Shown: positions 9,172-19,102 of the stretch, piece by piece
How positions within the stretch are numbered: the first letter of the stretch is position 1
Layout: every line of letters starts with the position of its first letter
From: Bacteroidia bacterium
GTDB taxonomy: Bacteria > Bacteroidota > Bacteroidia > AKYH767-A > OLB10
Length of the DNA: 64,000 nt
Assembly: GCA_037045145.1 (NCBI GenBank)
Contig: JBAOIA010000011.1
Location: forward strand, 558,001-622,000
Reading direction: 5' to 3'
The notes under the pieces: generated by a model
What the model was told of the DNA's origin: nothing
The model's database searches: none
Seen by the model: only the letters and a program-made list of their open reading frames with translations
Program-made: the position numbers and the translations under genes

Positions 9172-12100
9172 ATGATTCGACTGCCGCTTGTTTTTTTTCT
9201 TTTTCTGAGTGTTACATTCTGCTATGGACAGTCGCTGAGTAATTTACGAACCAAAACTATTGCTGTTAACACAGATACAATACATCTTGATTCGCTTTCA
9301 GTAGTGCCCGGTTCTTTTCATATAGTTGATTCTGTTGTATGGGACAAATCGTGTATGAAAGTCCTTTATGAAAAAGGGATTTTGATTATTAGTAAAGAAT
9401 GCAACCCGAAGATTTCAGATTCTTTAAAAATATCCTATCGTGTTTTTCCGGTCAATTTCAGTCAGGCTCATAGCAACAGGAGTTTGAGTATTATTAAACA
9501 AAAATATTCAGGACAGTACAATCCCTTTGCTTATGACAACGCTGAAAACAACTCACAAAGTATTTTCAATTTTGATGGGTTAAACAAAGGCGGAAGTATT
9601 TCAAGAGGTATCAGCTTTGGCAACAATCAGGATGTTATTGTCAACTCCGGGCTAAATCTTCAATTGTCTGGAACATTAAGCGACAGGGTAGAAATCCTTG
9701 CTGCAATTACCGACAACAATATTCCCATTCAACCTGAGGGGAACACACAACAATTGCAGGAATTCGATAAAGTTTTTGTTCAGCTGTCGCGCGATAGTAC
9801 ACGATTGATTGCCGGAGATTTTGAAATTTCCAGGCCGTATGGGTATTTTATGAATATGTATAAAAAAGCACAGGGTGCAATGGTCTCTTCGTCATTTTTT
9901 ATTGATGAAAAAAGTAAGTGGGTTATGAAAACTACCGATGCCGCAGCCATTTCAAAAGGAAAGTTTGCACGCAATGTATTTAATGGTATGGAAGCCAATC
10001 AAGGCCCTTATAGACTTACAGGGGCAGAGAATGAAACCTACATTATTGTTTTGAGTGGTACAGAAAAAATTTATCTAAACGGTGTTTTGCTGACAAGAGG
10101 TAAAGAAAACGATTATGTGATTGACTACAATACGGCACAAATAACATTTTCTGCAAGGCGGTTAATCACTAAAGATTCAAGAATAGTGGCAGAGTTTCAA
10201 TACTCAGATAAAAATTATGTGCGTACACTGCTTTATTCTTCCAACACTTTTGAGTCAAAGTGGGCAAAGTTTCATGTCAACTATTTTACGGAGCAGGATA
10301 ATAAAAACCAACCATTATTTCAGGATTTGAATGAGGATAAAAGACAAGTGTTAGCCAATGCCGGTGACAATTTGCAGAATGCTTACTTCCTAAATGCCGA
10401 CAGCGTTGGGTTTAACCGCAATGAAGTTTTATATCAAAAAGATTCTGTAACAATTGATAGTATTCAATACATTTATTTTACCTATTCCATAGATTCAACA
10501 GGGGCGTTCTATCGGTTAGGATTCAGCAATGTAGGGCAAGGCAGAGGTAATTACCGTTTGCTAAATAGCAATGTAAATGGAAAAGTATATGAATGGATTG
10601 CTCCGGTAAATGGTCAGCCACAGGGCGACTACGAACCGGTGAGATTGTTGATAGCACCAAGACGACAACAATTATTGACAGCAGGAGGAGACGTTGCTCT
10701 CAGTAAAAACACGAACGTTTCTGTTGAAGGCGCCTTCAGTAAAAATGATGTTAATCTGTTTTCCCGAAAAGATAAATCTAACGATGTGGGATATGCATTA
10801 CATGCCGCTGTAAATCATTCAATGCCTGTTTCTAAACAAGATAGTTCATGGAAATGGGTCTCTGTAGTTTCTGCTGAATTAACGGATAGAAGATTCAGAC
10901 CACTGGAAAATTACAGAGATGTTGAGTTTGTTCGTGACTGGAATTTGACTTCTTCTTTTGATACATTGAATGAAACATTTCTGTCAATTAAAACAGGATT
11001 GGAAAAGAACGTTGCACAGAATGTTTTTTATCAACTGAAATATTTTGCAAAAGGAAATCAGTACAAAGGTTTAATGAATATTGTAAGCACCAATTACAGT
11101 TGGAAAAAATATTTTATACAGTATAAAGGCAGCTTGCTGAATACGACAGGTGCACAGTCAAATACTGTTTTTTTAAGAAGCTATACGGATGCCGGAAAAA
11201 ACTTTAATAAACTTAAAGTAGGATACAGACAGGAGAATGAACGTAACAGAAAAAGTGCCTCCATTGGCGATAGTCTGATGCAAAACAGTTTTGGACATGA
11301 CAAGGCAGGTGTTTATTTAGCATCAGCAGATACAGGAAAGTGGACTTACAAAACCGAAATATCACGCAGATGGGACTACCTGCCAAGTGTTAATGAACTT
11401 AAACTTTCAACTACTGCCGATCAGGCCGATGCCGATGTTGCATTTCTGGCAGGCAGAGAAATGAGAATTACTTTAGGGAGTACGTACAGAACCATTCAGG
11501 TAAACAGAAAAGAAATAACATCTCAAAAAAAAGATGAAAGCTTTCTGGGTAAGTTAGGCATAGCATTGCAGTTTTTAAGAGGAGGAATCACAAGCAATAC
11601 TTATTATGAGGCAGGTGCCGGTCAGGAACAAAGACAAGCCTACTCCTTTATTAAAGTTGCAGCCGGTGCTGGTGTGTTTGAATGGAACGACTATAACGGT
11701 AACGGAATTGCAGAACTGAATGAGTTTGAAGTAGCTGCATTTCAGGATAGAGCAGAGTATATAAAAATATTTACGCCAACAAACGACTATGTCAGAATTC
11801 AGACCAATCAGCTAAGTGAAGTTATTAATATCAATCCTTCGGTATTTATAAAAAATAAACAAGGTAAAATCAGACTGATAAACAGGTTTGCAATGCAGTC
11901 GGCAATTCGATTTGATAACAAGCTGCTTTCCGGAAAGTGGGCAGAAGGGCTAAATCCTTTTGGCTATAACATTAACGACACTTCATTACTCATCACCAAC
12001 TCTACTTTGCGAAACACATTGTTTTTTAATCGAAGTTCATCGGTATTTGCTGCCGATTTTAACTATGATAATATCAGTAATAAAAGTCTGCTTGCCAATG

Positions 12101-12639
12101 GCACTGAAGGTAGAAATCTGACTTCATGGTTATTGAACACACGAACATACTTTAAGAGGGTGTATGGTCTCACAACAGCTTTAAAGTATGAAACAAAGCA
12201 AAACAGTTCGGTTTTTACAAACAGGAACTATGAAATTGCAGGATATTCCATTGAACCACGCTTTAGCGTTCAACCTGGAACAGTTTTCAGAACTACGCTT
12301 ATCTATAAATATCAGGACAAACAAAATGTAATTGAATTGGCAAATGAACATGCAACAATTACTACCATTGGTGCAGAGTGTAAATACAGCAGTTTTAAAA
12401 ATGGGGTAGCATCTTTAGGAGTCAATATAGTCAATATAGGATATAATGCCGATGTCAATTCGCCATTAGCTTTTGAAATGCTTGAAGGGCTTAAGAAAGG
12501 AAGAAACTATACATGGGACATAAGTCTTCAGAAAAATCTTACAGGCAACCTTCAAATAAATATAGGCTATAACGGACGCAAGCCACAGGGTGATAAAATT
12601 ATTCACACTGCCAATGTACAGGCAAGAGCAATTTTTTAA
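9172..12639 (+). CDS. Very large outer-membrane protein, probable beta-barrel
   Basis: The protein has 1155 aa. The signal peptide is residues 1-20 (ending TFCYGQ). After ~120 residues comes a well-ordered block with NKGGSISRGISFGNNQDVIV and GTEKIYLNGVLLTRG, then alternating strands to a C-terminal Phe (QARAIF), typical of an outer-membrane barrel. The segment EWNDYNGNGIAELNEFEVA near residue 840 is an acidic Asp/Asn loop that looks like a calcium site. I know of no name for this family; long barrels of this kind occur throughout Bacteroidota. A TATTTTTA box lies just upstream. Confidence 0.75.
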   Translation: MIRLPLVFFLFLSVTFCYGQSLSNLRTKTIAVNTDTIHLDSLSVVPGSFHIVDSVVWDKSCMKVLYEKGILIISKECNPKISDSLKISYRVFPVNFSQAHSNRSLSIIKQKYSGQYNPFAYDNAENNSQSIFNFDGLNKGGSISRGISFGNNQDVIVNSGLNLQLSGTLSDRVEILAAITDNNIPIQPEGNTQQLQEFDKVFVQLSRDSTRLIAGDFEISRPYGYFMNMYKKAQGAMVSSSFFIDEKSKWVMKTTDAAAISKGKFARNVFNGMEANQGPYRLTGAENETYIIVLSGTEKIYLNGVLLTRGKENDYVIDYNTAQITFSARRLITKDSRIVAEFQYSDKNYVRTLLYSSNTFESKWAKFHVNYFTEQDNKNQPLFQDLNEDKRQVLANAGDNLQNAYFLNADSVGFNRNEVLYQKDSVTIDSIQYIYFTYSIDSTGAFYRLGFSNVGQGRGNYRLLNSNVNGKVYEWIAPVNGQPQGDYEPVRLLIAPRRQQLLTAGGDVALSKNTNVSVEGAFSKNDVNLFSRKDKSNDVGYALHAAVNHSMPVSKQDSSWKWVSVVSAELTDRRFRPLENYRDVEFVRDWNLTSSFDTLNETFLSIKTGLEKNVAQNVFYQLKYFAKGNQYKGLMNIVSTNYSWKKYFIQYKGSLLNTTGAQSNTVFLRSYTDAGKNFNKLKVGYRQENERNRKSASIGDSLMQNSFGHDKAGVYLASADTGKWTYKTEISRRWDYLPSVNELKLSTTADQADADVAFLAGREMRITLGSTYRTIQVNRKEITSQKKDESFLGKLGIALQFLRGGITSNTYYEAGAGQEQRQAYSFIKVAAGAGVFEWNDYNGNGIAELNEFEVAAFQDRAEYIKIFTPTNDYVRIQTNQLSEVININPSVFIKNKQGKIRLINRFAMQSAIRFDNKLLSGKWAEGLNPFGYNINDTSLLITNSTLRNTLFFNRSSSVFAADFNYDNISNKSLLANGTEGRNLTSWLLNTRTYFKRVYGLTTALKYETKQNSSVFTNRNYEIAGYSIEPRFSVQPGTVFRTTLIYKYQDKQNVIELANEHATITTIGAECKYSSFKNGVASLGVNIVNIGYNADVNSPLAFEMLEGLKKGRNYTWDISLQKNLTGNLQINIGYNGRKPQGDKIIHTANVQARAIF

Positions 12640-12644
12640 AAAAA

Positions 12645-13580
12645 TTATTTCAAAACAACAGGAGTAGCAGCAATCAGGCTGCCTTCGCAATAAGCTTCAA
12701 CAGTATATTTTCCGGGGGTGAAAGCAGTTCCTTTTTCCCAGTAAACACACATATTCATTTCGCGATTTTCGTAGTCAAAAGATTCTTTTAGTGAATAAAG
12801 CGAAGATTGACCGGCAATGTTGAAAGTTTCTGTGTTGTTGGTCATCACCACACCATCCGGGCTAAGTATTCTGATGTAAATATCTTTAGACCCTGATGTA
12901 GCAACAGTATTTTCAAGAATTGTAAAACAGGTCTTTATTTTTTGTGCCGATGATGCTTTGTTGGTTTCTAACTCCTTACCACTGCTTTTATATTTTACAC
13001 CGGATGCTTTAATGGAAGTTGTTCTGAGTACTGATGCAGCAGCAACTCTTTTTGTGAGCGTTGAATTTTCAAGTGCTAAAGCAGTAGATTTATTTTTCTC
13101 TACCGTAATCATGTCATTAAGCGACTCATTTTGTGAAGCTAATGCAACATTGGCATTTCGCATGGAGTCTAATTGTGCAACATATACCTGATTCATTAAT
13201 CTCAATCGTTCTAATTCTTCGCGTGCAGACTTCAATTGTGCCGCATCACCAGACTCAATCATTCTTCTGATTTGAGCCATTTTGCTCTTAATCTCTTCAT
13301 CCTTACTTAGTAACTGTGCCTGCAAGCTGGAGTTTTCCTGGTTTATTTTTTCAAATTCGGCTTTAACCTGTTGCAACTCTGCTGACAAGGCATCGCGTTC
13401 TGCAGAAGTATTGTCGAGTGTCCGGGTAACCTCTTCTAAATGACTCTTTTTATCAAAAAACTGATACAGTAACAATCCGTTTACACCCAATAAAATGGTA
13501 ATAACTATAAATACGAGTGCTCTGCGTGAGTTTTGCTCACGGTTATCGGCTTTGATATTTTCATTCACGGAATCTTCCAT
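12645..13580 (-). CDS. Membrane-anchored coiled-coil protein
   Basis: The protein has 311 aa. A short hydrophilic N-terminus is followed by one membrane helix (about 20-42, ALVFIVITILLGVNGLLLYQ), a long coiled coil (about 45-185), and a C-terminal beta domain (about 200-311, IYIRILSPDGVVMTN, then FTPGKYTVEAYCEGS) of an Ig-like or OmpA-linker type. It should point into the periplasm. It converges with the large barrel gene (stops 5 bases apart). Function is unknown. Confidence 0.75.
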   Translation of the reverse strand: MEDSVNENIKADNREQNSRRALVFIVITILLGVNGLLLYQFFDKKSHLEEVTRTLDNTSAERDALSAELQQVKAEFEKINQENSSLQAQLLSKDEEIKSKMAQIRRMIESGDAAQLKSAREELERLRLMNQVYVAQLDSMRNANVALASQNESLNDMITVEKNKSTALALENSTLTKRVAAASVLRTTSIKASGVKYKSSGKELETNKASSAQKIKTCFTILENTVATSGSKDIYIRILSPDGVVMTNNTETFNIAGQSSLYSLKESFDYENREMNMCVYWEKGTAFTPGKYTVEAYCEGSLIAATPVVLK

Positions 13581-13786
13581 TTATCTGAAATGGGTTTTTA
13601 AACGGTGCAAAATAATGTAATTAGTTTTTATAAGCAAGAAAATATTATGAAATATTGTCTGTTTCTACGTAAAATGGCATTTTGGAGTTTCTGTACAAGG
13701 CATCAAATTTCGGATTTTTATAAGGCTGACCTTACATTTTTTAAAAAATAAGCCTATATTTACTACTTGCTTTAAAACCGCCAATT

Positions 13787-14470
13787 GTGATAAAAGATTT
13801 CTTTAAGTTGTTTTTTCCTGACAATTGTCCGGGCTGTGGACAAAGCTTTTTGAGAGGTGAAAAGTATGTTTGCCTGCAATGTTTGTATGGGCTTCATAAA
13901 ACACAGTATCATAATGACCCTGAAAATCCCATTGCAAAAAATTTCTGGGGTAAGACGGATTTTGTAGCTGTCACAGCAGTTTATTTTTTTCAGAAAGGTC
14001 AGGTCCTACAGCGACTATTACATCAGCTCAAATACAATGGATGCAAAGAAATAGGCTTGATGTTAGGCAAGCAAATGGCCATAGAATTGTTTCAGGCTTC
14101 AGCATTCAGGGATGCAGATATTATTATTCCTGTCCCGCTTCACCCCGGAAAATTTTTGCAAAGAGGCTTCAATCAAAGTGAGATGATTGCTCTTGGTATG
14201 GCTGAATATTGGCAGAAAGAGGTTCATACAGAATCCTTAAAACGAAAAAAATATACACAATCGCAAACACATAAAGCCCGCTATGAAAGGTTTGAAAATA
14301 CAGAAAGTGTATTTGAGCTTGACGATATAAAACCTTATGAAGGCAAACATGTTTTGTTAGTTGACGATGTAATCTCTACAGGCTCAACCATCATTTCATG
14401 TGCAGAAGCATTTTCAGGAATTAGCGGTTGTAAAATATCCATGGCTTCTGTTGCTGCACCTCATCGTTGA
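13787..14470 (+). CDS. comF: ComF family phosphoribosyltransferase-like protein
   Basis: The protein has 227 aa from a GTG start. An N-terminal zinc-binding part, CPGCG and a second CLQC, is followed by a PRTase fold with the PRPP loop HVLLVDDVISTGSTI near residue 190. ComF proteins act in DNA uptake during competence in some bacteria and are widespread elsewhere with a less clear role. The next gene starts 30 bases downstream, and four genes in a row (ComF, fRMsr, Ig-like lipoprotein, RidA) are tightly packed, so they are probably co-transcribed. Confidence 0.9.
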   Translation: MIKDFFKLFFPDNCPGCGQSFLRGEKYVCLQCLYGLHKTQYHNDPENPIAKNFWGKTDFVAVTAVYFFQKGQVLQRLLHQLKYNGCKEIGLMLGKQMAIELFQASAFRDADIIIPVPLHPGKFLQRGFNQSEMIALGMAEYWQKEVHTESLKRKKYTQSQTHKARYERFENTESVFELDDIKPYEGKHVLLVDDVISTGSTIISCAEAFSGISGCKISMASVAAPHR

Positions 14471-14500
14471 ATTTCTGATATTTGCACAGAAGTTTTAAGA

Positions 14501-15010
14501 ATGTCGGAGTCCATAGTTATTGATAGTGCACTAAGCAAGCAAGAAAAGTATGCACAGCTTTTACCTCAGGCAGAAGCATTGATTAAGGGAGAGATTGATG
14601 CTGTTGCCAATGCAGCTAATTTATGTGCCATGCTCAAGCAGGTTTTTGATTTTTTTTGGATAGGGATTTATTTTGTGAAACAGCATAAAGGAAAACAACA
14701 GTTGGTATTAGGCCCTTTTCAGGGGCCTGTTGCCTGTACACGTATTGAACTAGGAAAAGGAGTTTGCGGTACAGCATGGCAACAGAAGAAAACTATTGTA
14801 GTGCCTGATGTAGATAAATTTGAAGGACATATTGTATGTAGTTCACACAGTCGGTCTGAAATAGTAGTTCCTGTTCTGCAGCAAGATGATGTTGTTGCTG
14901 TAATAGACGTTGACAGTGAACAATTGAATCATTTTGATGAAACAGATAAATATTACCTTGAAAAAATAAGCTCACTTTATTCAGAAACATTTTCCTATGC
15001 CGCTGAATAA
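14501..15010 (+). CDS. msrC: GAF-domain free methionine-R-sulfoxide reductase (fRMsr)
   Basis: The protein has 169 aa, the usual length. A single GAF domain carries the three conserved Cys (in PVACTRIE, GVCGTAW and HIVCSSHSRSEIVVPV) used for catalysis and disulfide relay in fRMsr enzymes. SRSEIVVP is the family signature. The enzyme reduces free L-methionine-(R)-sulfoxide in the cytoplasm with thioredoxin as reductant. Its 3' end overlaps the next gene by 14 bases in another frame, which suggests translational coupling. Confidence 0.92.
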   Translation: MSESIVIDSALSKQEKYAQLLPQAEALIKGEIDAVANAANLCAMLKQVFDFFWIGIYFVKQHKGKQQLVLGPFQGPVACTRIELGKGVCGTAWQQKKTIVVPDVDKFEGHIVCSSHSRSEIVVPVLQQDDVVAVIDVDSEQLNHFDETDKYYLEKISSLYSETFSYAAE

Positions 15011-16616
15011 AAAAATTTCTTTAAAAAATACGTTTTTATGGTCTGCTGTACTTCTTTTATTAGGGGCATGTGCTTCTGTTGTTGCACCTACAGGTGGTAA
15101 AAAAGATGAAACAGCTCCAAAGTTAAAAGAGGTAGTTCCTCCAGAGCAAACAGTGAATTTTAGCAGTGAAAAAGTGGTCTTTACTTTTGATGAGTACATT
15201 CAGTTGCTTGACAAAGACAAGCAGTTGGTAATATCTCCTATTATCGAACCTGCACCAACTTTTGAGGTTAAAGGCAAAAAGCTGACTATAACCTTTAAGA
15301 AAAAATTGAAAGACAATACTACTTATACAATCAACTTCGGCAATGCCGTTGCCGACTTGCATGAGTCAAATCCATTAGCAGGATTCAGATATGTTTTTTC
15401 TACAGGTACCTATGTAGATACACTTTTTGTTAGAGGAAATGTTGTGTTTGCAGAGAATCTAAAAAGCGAAAAAGGAATTCTTGTTATGCTTTACACCTCA
15501 GAAGATGACTCGCTACCCTATAACAACATGCCAGCTTATTTTACCAGAACAGATGAAAGTGGTAATTTTTCAATAAAAAATATCGCTCACGGCCCATATA
15601 AAATCTTCGCACTCAAGGATGCAGACAATAATTATAAATACAATCAGTCTGATGAATGGATTGCCTTTGATAAAACACCTGTAATTGGGGGCGACTCAAC
15701 ACCGGTAAACTTAAGGATGTTTAAAGAAGTCGATAAGAAGATTTTTGTTAAAGAATCAAAAACAATTAACGCTTATGCATTTAGTGTTTTGATGAACAAA
15801 CCTGTTGGAGTTTTAAATATTGAGCCTGTTCAAATGTCAGATAACATCAAATTAATAGACCGTAGTAAAACAAATGATACTTTGGTGGTGTGGTTGAAAG
15901 ATTCTATCAACGATTCGTTGCATTATAAACTATTAAGTGAGAACAGTTGGACAGATACATTGACAATATCAAAACCGGTAAAGTCTCTCAGAGGTCAGAT
16001 AAAACAAACTGTTAGTTTACTTTCAGGTACAAATATTTATCCGGGAAATGATGTGTTATTTAAAACAATTATTCCTGTTGCAGCAGTGAGTAAAGAAAAA
16101 GCTATGTTGATGCGTGACAGCACTGCATCACAACCATTTGAAATGACTTTTTCTGATTCTGCATCAACTACCATAACCATTAAAGCAGCAACTGCAGAAA
16201 AGAATAACTGGAAATTATCTTTGCTGCCCGGGGCTTTAACAGATATTTATGGCAACAAGAATGATACTGCTTTTCTAAACTTTCATACCAATTCATATAC
16301 CGATTATGGAAGCATAAAAATAAAAGTAGATGGATTATCCGGATCAAACTATATACTTCAATTGGTTGACGAAAAAGACATGGTCATTTCCGAAAAAAAT
16401 ATTAGTGGTAATGGAAGTTACCTATTTGAAAAAATGCTTCCTGCAAAATGTAAGGTGCGTATTATAAATGATGCCGATGGTAACAAAGTTTTTACAACAG
16501 GAAATTATCTTTTAAAACAATTGCCCGAGCTTGTTTATTATTATAAAGAAACACTAACACTACGAGCTAATTGGGATATTGAAATAAGTTGGAGTATTAA
16601 AGAATTAAAACAATGA
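14997..16616 (+). CDS. Ig-like (Big_5) domain lipoprotein
   Basis: The protein has 539 aa. A lipoprotein signal ends LLLLGACAS, with the lipid site at Cys25. The mature start SVVAPTGGKKDETAPKL and the following SSEKVVFTFDEYIQL are typical of Big_5-type Ig-like domain proteins common in Bacteroidota. A second module near 170-240 (GNFSIKNIAHGPYKIFALKD) resembles a carboxypeptidase-regulatory or SdrD-like beta sandwich. A surface or periplasmic structural role is probable. The start overlaps the fRMsr gene by 14 bases and the stop overlaps the RidA start by 4 bases (ATGA). Confidence 0.8.
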   Translation: MPLNKKISLKNTFLWSAVLLLLGACASVVAPTGGKKDETAPKLKEVVPPEQTVNFSSEKVVFTFDEYIQLLDKDKQLVISPIIEPAPTFEVKGKKLTITFKKKLKDNTTYTINFGNAVADLHESNPLAGFRYVFSTGTYVDTLFVRGNVVFAENLKSEKGILVMLYTSEDDSLPYNNMPAYFTRTDESGNFSIKNIAHGPYKIFALKDADNNYKYNQSDEWIAFDKTPVIGGDSTPVNLRMFKEVDKKIFVKESKTINAYAFSVLMNKPVGVLNIEPVQMSDNIKLIDRSKTNDTLVVWLKDSINDSLHYKLLSENSWTDTLTISKPVKSLRGQIKQTVSLLSGTNIYPGNDVLFKTIIPVAAVSKEKAMLMRDSTASQPFEMTFSDSASTTITIKAATAEKNNWKLSLLPGALTDIYGNKNDTAFLNFHTNSYTDYGSIKIKVDGLSGSNYILQLVDEKDMVISEKNISGNGSYLFEKMLPAKCKVRIINDADGNKVFTTGNYLLKQLPELVYYYKETLTLRANWDIEISWSIKELKQ

Positions 16617-17032
16617 CAGAACAACAACGAATAGATTCAGGGAAAGCACCGGAACCGGTAGGACTTTATCCACATGCAAGGCGTGTAGGAAATTTATTGT
16701 TTTTATCAGGTGTAGGTCCTCGCGAAAAAGGCAGCAAAAAAATTCCCGGAGTGGAGCAGGATGTATCCGGAAATATTGTGCAATATGATATAGCAGCACA
16801 ATGTCATGCTGTATTTAAAAATGTAAGATATATACTGGAAGACTCGGGCAGCAGTTGGGATAAGATAATTGATATAACTGTTTTTCTGACAAACATGAAA
16901 GATGATTTTCCTATTTACAATAAACTATGGGCAGAATATTTTAAAGATAATCCACCATGTCGTACAACAGTGGAGATAAATTGTCTGCCAACACCAATAG
17001 CTATTGAGTTGAAAGTTATAGCAACCATCTGA
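16613..17032 (+). CDS. RidA/YjgF family deaminase
   Basis: The protein has 139 aa. It has the RidA fold with LFLSGVGPRE, the invariant carboxylate-binding Arg in PPCRTTVEI, and a C-terminal A-I-E-L-K-V motif. Canonical RidA hydrolyses reactive 2-aminoacrylate-type imines; some relatives act as 2-aminomuconate deaminases in kynurenine breakdown. The sequence around GVGPREKGSKKIPGVE is longer than in classic RidA and reminds me of that second group, but the assignment is not certain. It overlaps the previous gene by 4 bases and precedes an SDR gene by 2 bases. Confidence 0.85.
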   Translation: MTEQQRIDSGKAPEPVGLYPHARRVGNLLFLSGVGPREKGSKKIPGVEQDVSGNIVQYDIAAQCHAVFKNVRYILEDSGSSWDKIIDITVFLTNMKDDFPIYNKLWAEYFKDNPPCRTTVEINCLPTPIAIELKVIATI

Positions 17033-17034
17033 GT

Positions 17035-18030
17035 ATGTATCTTATTACAGGTGCTTCCGGCTTGGTTGGCTCACAGCTTGCCTTTGATTTGATTTCAATG
17101 GGCAAACCTGTTAAGATACTGATGCGAAAAACTTCTTCCACAGCATTAATCAAAAGAAAGTTTAAGTCAACACCTCATCTTTTCGATAAAATCCAAATTG
17201 TTTTCGGTGATGTGCTGGATATTTTCAGTATTGAAGATGCATTGCAGGATTGCACTCATGTGTTTCACTGTGCAGCAATGGTATCTTTTAATCCGCAAAA
17301 GCGGAAAGAAATGTATAAAGTAAATGCTGAAGGAACAGCAAACGTGGTCAATGCCTGTTTGGAAAAAGCAAATATTAAGTTGGGTTTTGTAAGCTCGGTT
17401 GCAACATTAGGTCGTGGCACACAGCAGATGATAAATGAAAACGACTGGTTTAATCAAAATGAAAAAAATAGCTTTTACGCAATAAGTAAATATGCGGCAG
17501 AAAGAGAAGTGTGGCGTGGCATAACGGAAGGATTAGATGCAGTCATCATTAATCCGTCAGTAATATTAGGTGACGGTAACTGGCGGTCAGATTCCTCATC
17601 ATTGTTTAACACCATATACAGAGGATTGAAATTTTATACACAAGGTGTTTCAGGTTTTGTTGATGTGAAAGACGTTAGTCGCAGTTTGATAAGTCTGACT
17701 GAAAGTAAAATATCCGGAGAGCGTTTTATAATATCATCAGAAAATAAAACTTACGAATGGTTATTTAAAACAATGGCAAAGAGCCTGAATATAAATCCAC
17801 CAACCATTAAAGCAGGAATATTTCTTTCTCAATTGGCCTGGCGACTAGAATGGGTTAAATCTGTGTTTACCGGTAAACCATCTTTAATAACCAATGAAAC
17901 TGCCTATACGTCACAACAGATTTACAATTACGATAACAGTAAAATAATTGGAAAACTCGATTATCATTTTATTCCTGTTGAGGAAACTGTAGAGCGGGTT
18001 TGTAAATTGTTTATCGCACAAAAGCAATAA
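17035..18030 (+). CDS. NAD(P)-dependent epimerase/dehydratase (extended SDR)
   Basis: The protein has 331 aa. The N-terminal Rossmann motif is TGASGLVGSQ (residues 5-14). The catalytic Tyr-Lys pair is in YAISKYAAERE, and the dihydroflavonol-reductase-like VNAEGTANVVNACLE follows the third strand. Substrate is unknown. It begins 2 bases after the RidA stop and converges with a DinB gene, overlapping it by 20 bases at the 3' ends. Confidence 0.88.
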   Translation: MYLITGASGLVGSQLAFDLISMGKPVKILMRKTSSTALIKRKFKSTPHLFDKIQIVFGDVLDIFSIEDALQDCTHVFHCAAMVSFNPQKRKEMYKVNAEGTANVVNACLEKANIKLGFVSSVATLGRGTQQMINENDWFNQNEKNSFYAISKYAAEREVWRGITEGLDAVIINPSVILGDGNWRSDSSSLFNTIYRGLKFYTQGVSGFVDVKDVSRSLISLTESKISGERFIISSENKTYEWLFKTMAKSLNINPPTIKAGIFLSQLAWRLEWVKSVFTGKPSLITNETAYTSQQIYNYDNSKIIGKLDYHFIPVEETVERVCKLFIAQKQ

Positions 18031-18499
18031 AATCCATAGGCTCAAAAGAGTTTAATCCAACCTGTCGAAGCATGGTTACTAACTGACCACGATGGTATGT
18101 GCTGTGATTAAAACAATGCATGATAATTTCTTCCAATGGTGTTTGATGATCTATCCCCTTAGTGTTTTTATAGGAAATAATTTTTTTGAGATCCTGATTA
18201 TTCAGATTATCAATATAGTTTATCCAATCCTGAGAGCTTTCTGTTAAAAGCTTTGAAAACTCCATTAAGTTGCCTTTAAAATCTTTACTTGGTGGCCACG
18301 AATAGGGCTTGTTTTGAATACGCATTATCCAGGTGTGCTGTGAATCATAGATATGATAAATTGTTTTTCGCACCGTGCTGAAACTGCTTTTCATTTCTAT
18401 ATCTGCAGCAGCTTCTCCTGCACTCACAATGGCATTGGTAATTCTTTGGTTAGCCCATTTGTTATAATTGGCGTATCGGAGCAATAAATTTTCACTCAT
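18011..18499 (-). CDS. DinB family protein
   Basis: The protein has 162 aa. It is a four-helix DinB/YfiT bundle with the His triad visible in TIYHIYDSQHTWI and HCFNHSTYHRGQL, which should bind a divalent metal. DinB-fold proteins include thiol transferases and metal-dependent hydrolases; the substrate is unknown. The start at 18499 is the first ATG. A second, distantly related DinB gene diverges from it 77 bases away. Confidence 0.88.
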   Translation of the reverse strand: MSENLLLRYANYNKWANQRITNAIVSAGEAAADIEMKSSFSTVRKTIYHIYDSQHTWIMRIQNKPYSWPPSKDFKGNLMEFSKLLTESSQDWINYIDNLNNQDLKKIISYKNTKGIDHQTPLEEIIMHCFNHSTYHRGQLVTMLRQVGLNSFEPMDFIAFVR

Positions 18500-18575
18500 G
18501 ATTTTTAAAATAATTTTGAATCAAATATAATATTAACAGAAATAGTATTATTTTTATTCCCAAAGATTATCAGTT

Positions 18576-19094
18576 ATGATTATCAAACCACCATCACCGC
18601 AACAACTTTCGGAATATTATCGAGGTTACTTAAAATATCTTCCGGAAGAAGACATGCTGTTAACACTAAAAACAGCGACTGATGAAATGGAAAATATGCT
18701 GGAGCAAATTCCAATCAGTAAGGAAACGTTTAGTTATGCACCCGGAAAATGGATGTTGAAAGAAGTTGTAGGTCATCTGTGTGATACGGAAAGAATTTTA
18801 ACTTATCGTGCTTTATGTTTTGCACGCAACGACAAAACTTCGTTGCCGGGTTTTGATGAAAATGAATATGTGACAAACGGAAATTTTAAAACCAGGTCAA
18901 TGCAAAGCATAGGCATTGAATATCTAATTGTACGTGAAGCTTCGTTGGCATTATTTAATTCGCTTGACGAGGCCGATTTTGATAAAACAGGAACAGCCAA
19001 TCAAACCAATTATTCTGTAAGACACATGCTTTATTTCTGCATTGTGCATCAACGTCATCATTTTAATATAATACGTGAAAGGTATTATCAATAG
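18576..19094 (+). CDS. DinB/YfiT family metal-dependent hydrolase-like protein
   Basis: The protein has 172 aa. The motifs VVGHLCDTERILTYR and HQRHHFNIIRERY supply the metal-binding His triad of the DinB-like fold (YfiT type). It diverges from another DinB gene and ends 9 bases before the stop of the convergent histidine kinase. Sequence similarity between the two DinB neighbours is low, so they are not a recent duplication. Confidence 0.87.
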   Translation: MIIKPPSPQQLSEYYRGYLKYLPEEDMLLTLKTATDEMENMLEQIPISKETFSYAPGKWMLKEVVGHLCDTERILTYRALCFARNDKTSLPGFDENEYVTNGNFKTRSMQSIGIEYLIVREASLALFNSLDEADFDKTGTANQTNYSVRHMLYFCIVHQRHHFNIIRERYYQ

Positions 19095-19102
19095 TCATCA
19101 GG

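Noticed and set aside
18011..19094. Adjacent DinB genes as a recent duplication
   Set aside because: They share only the fold motifs; overall sequence and His spacing differ and they are divergent.
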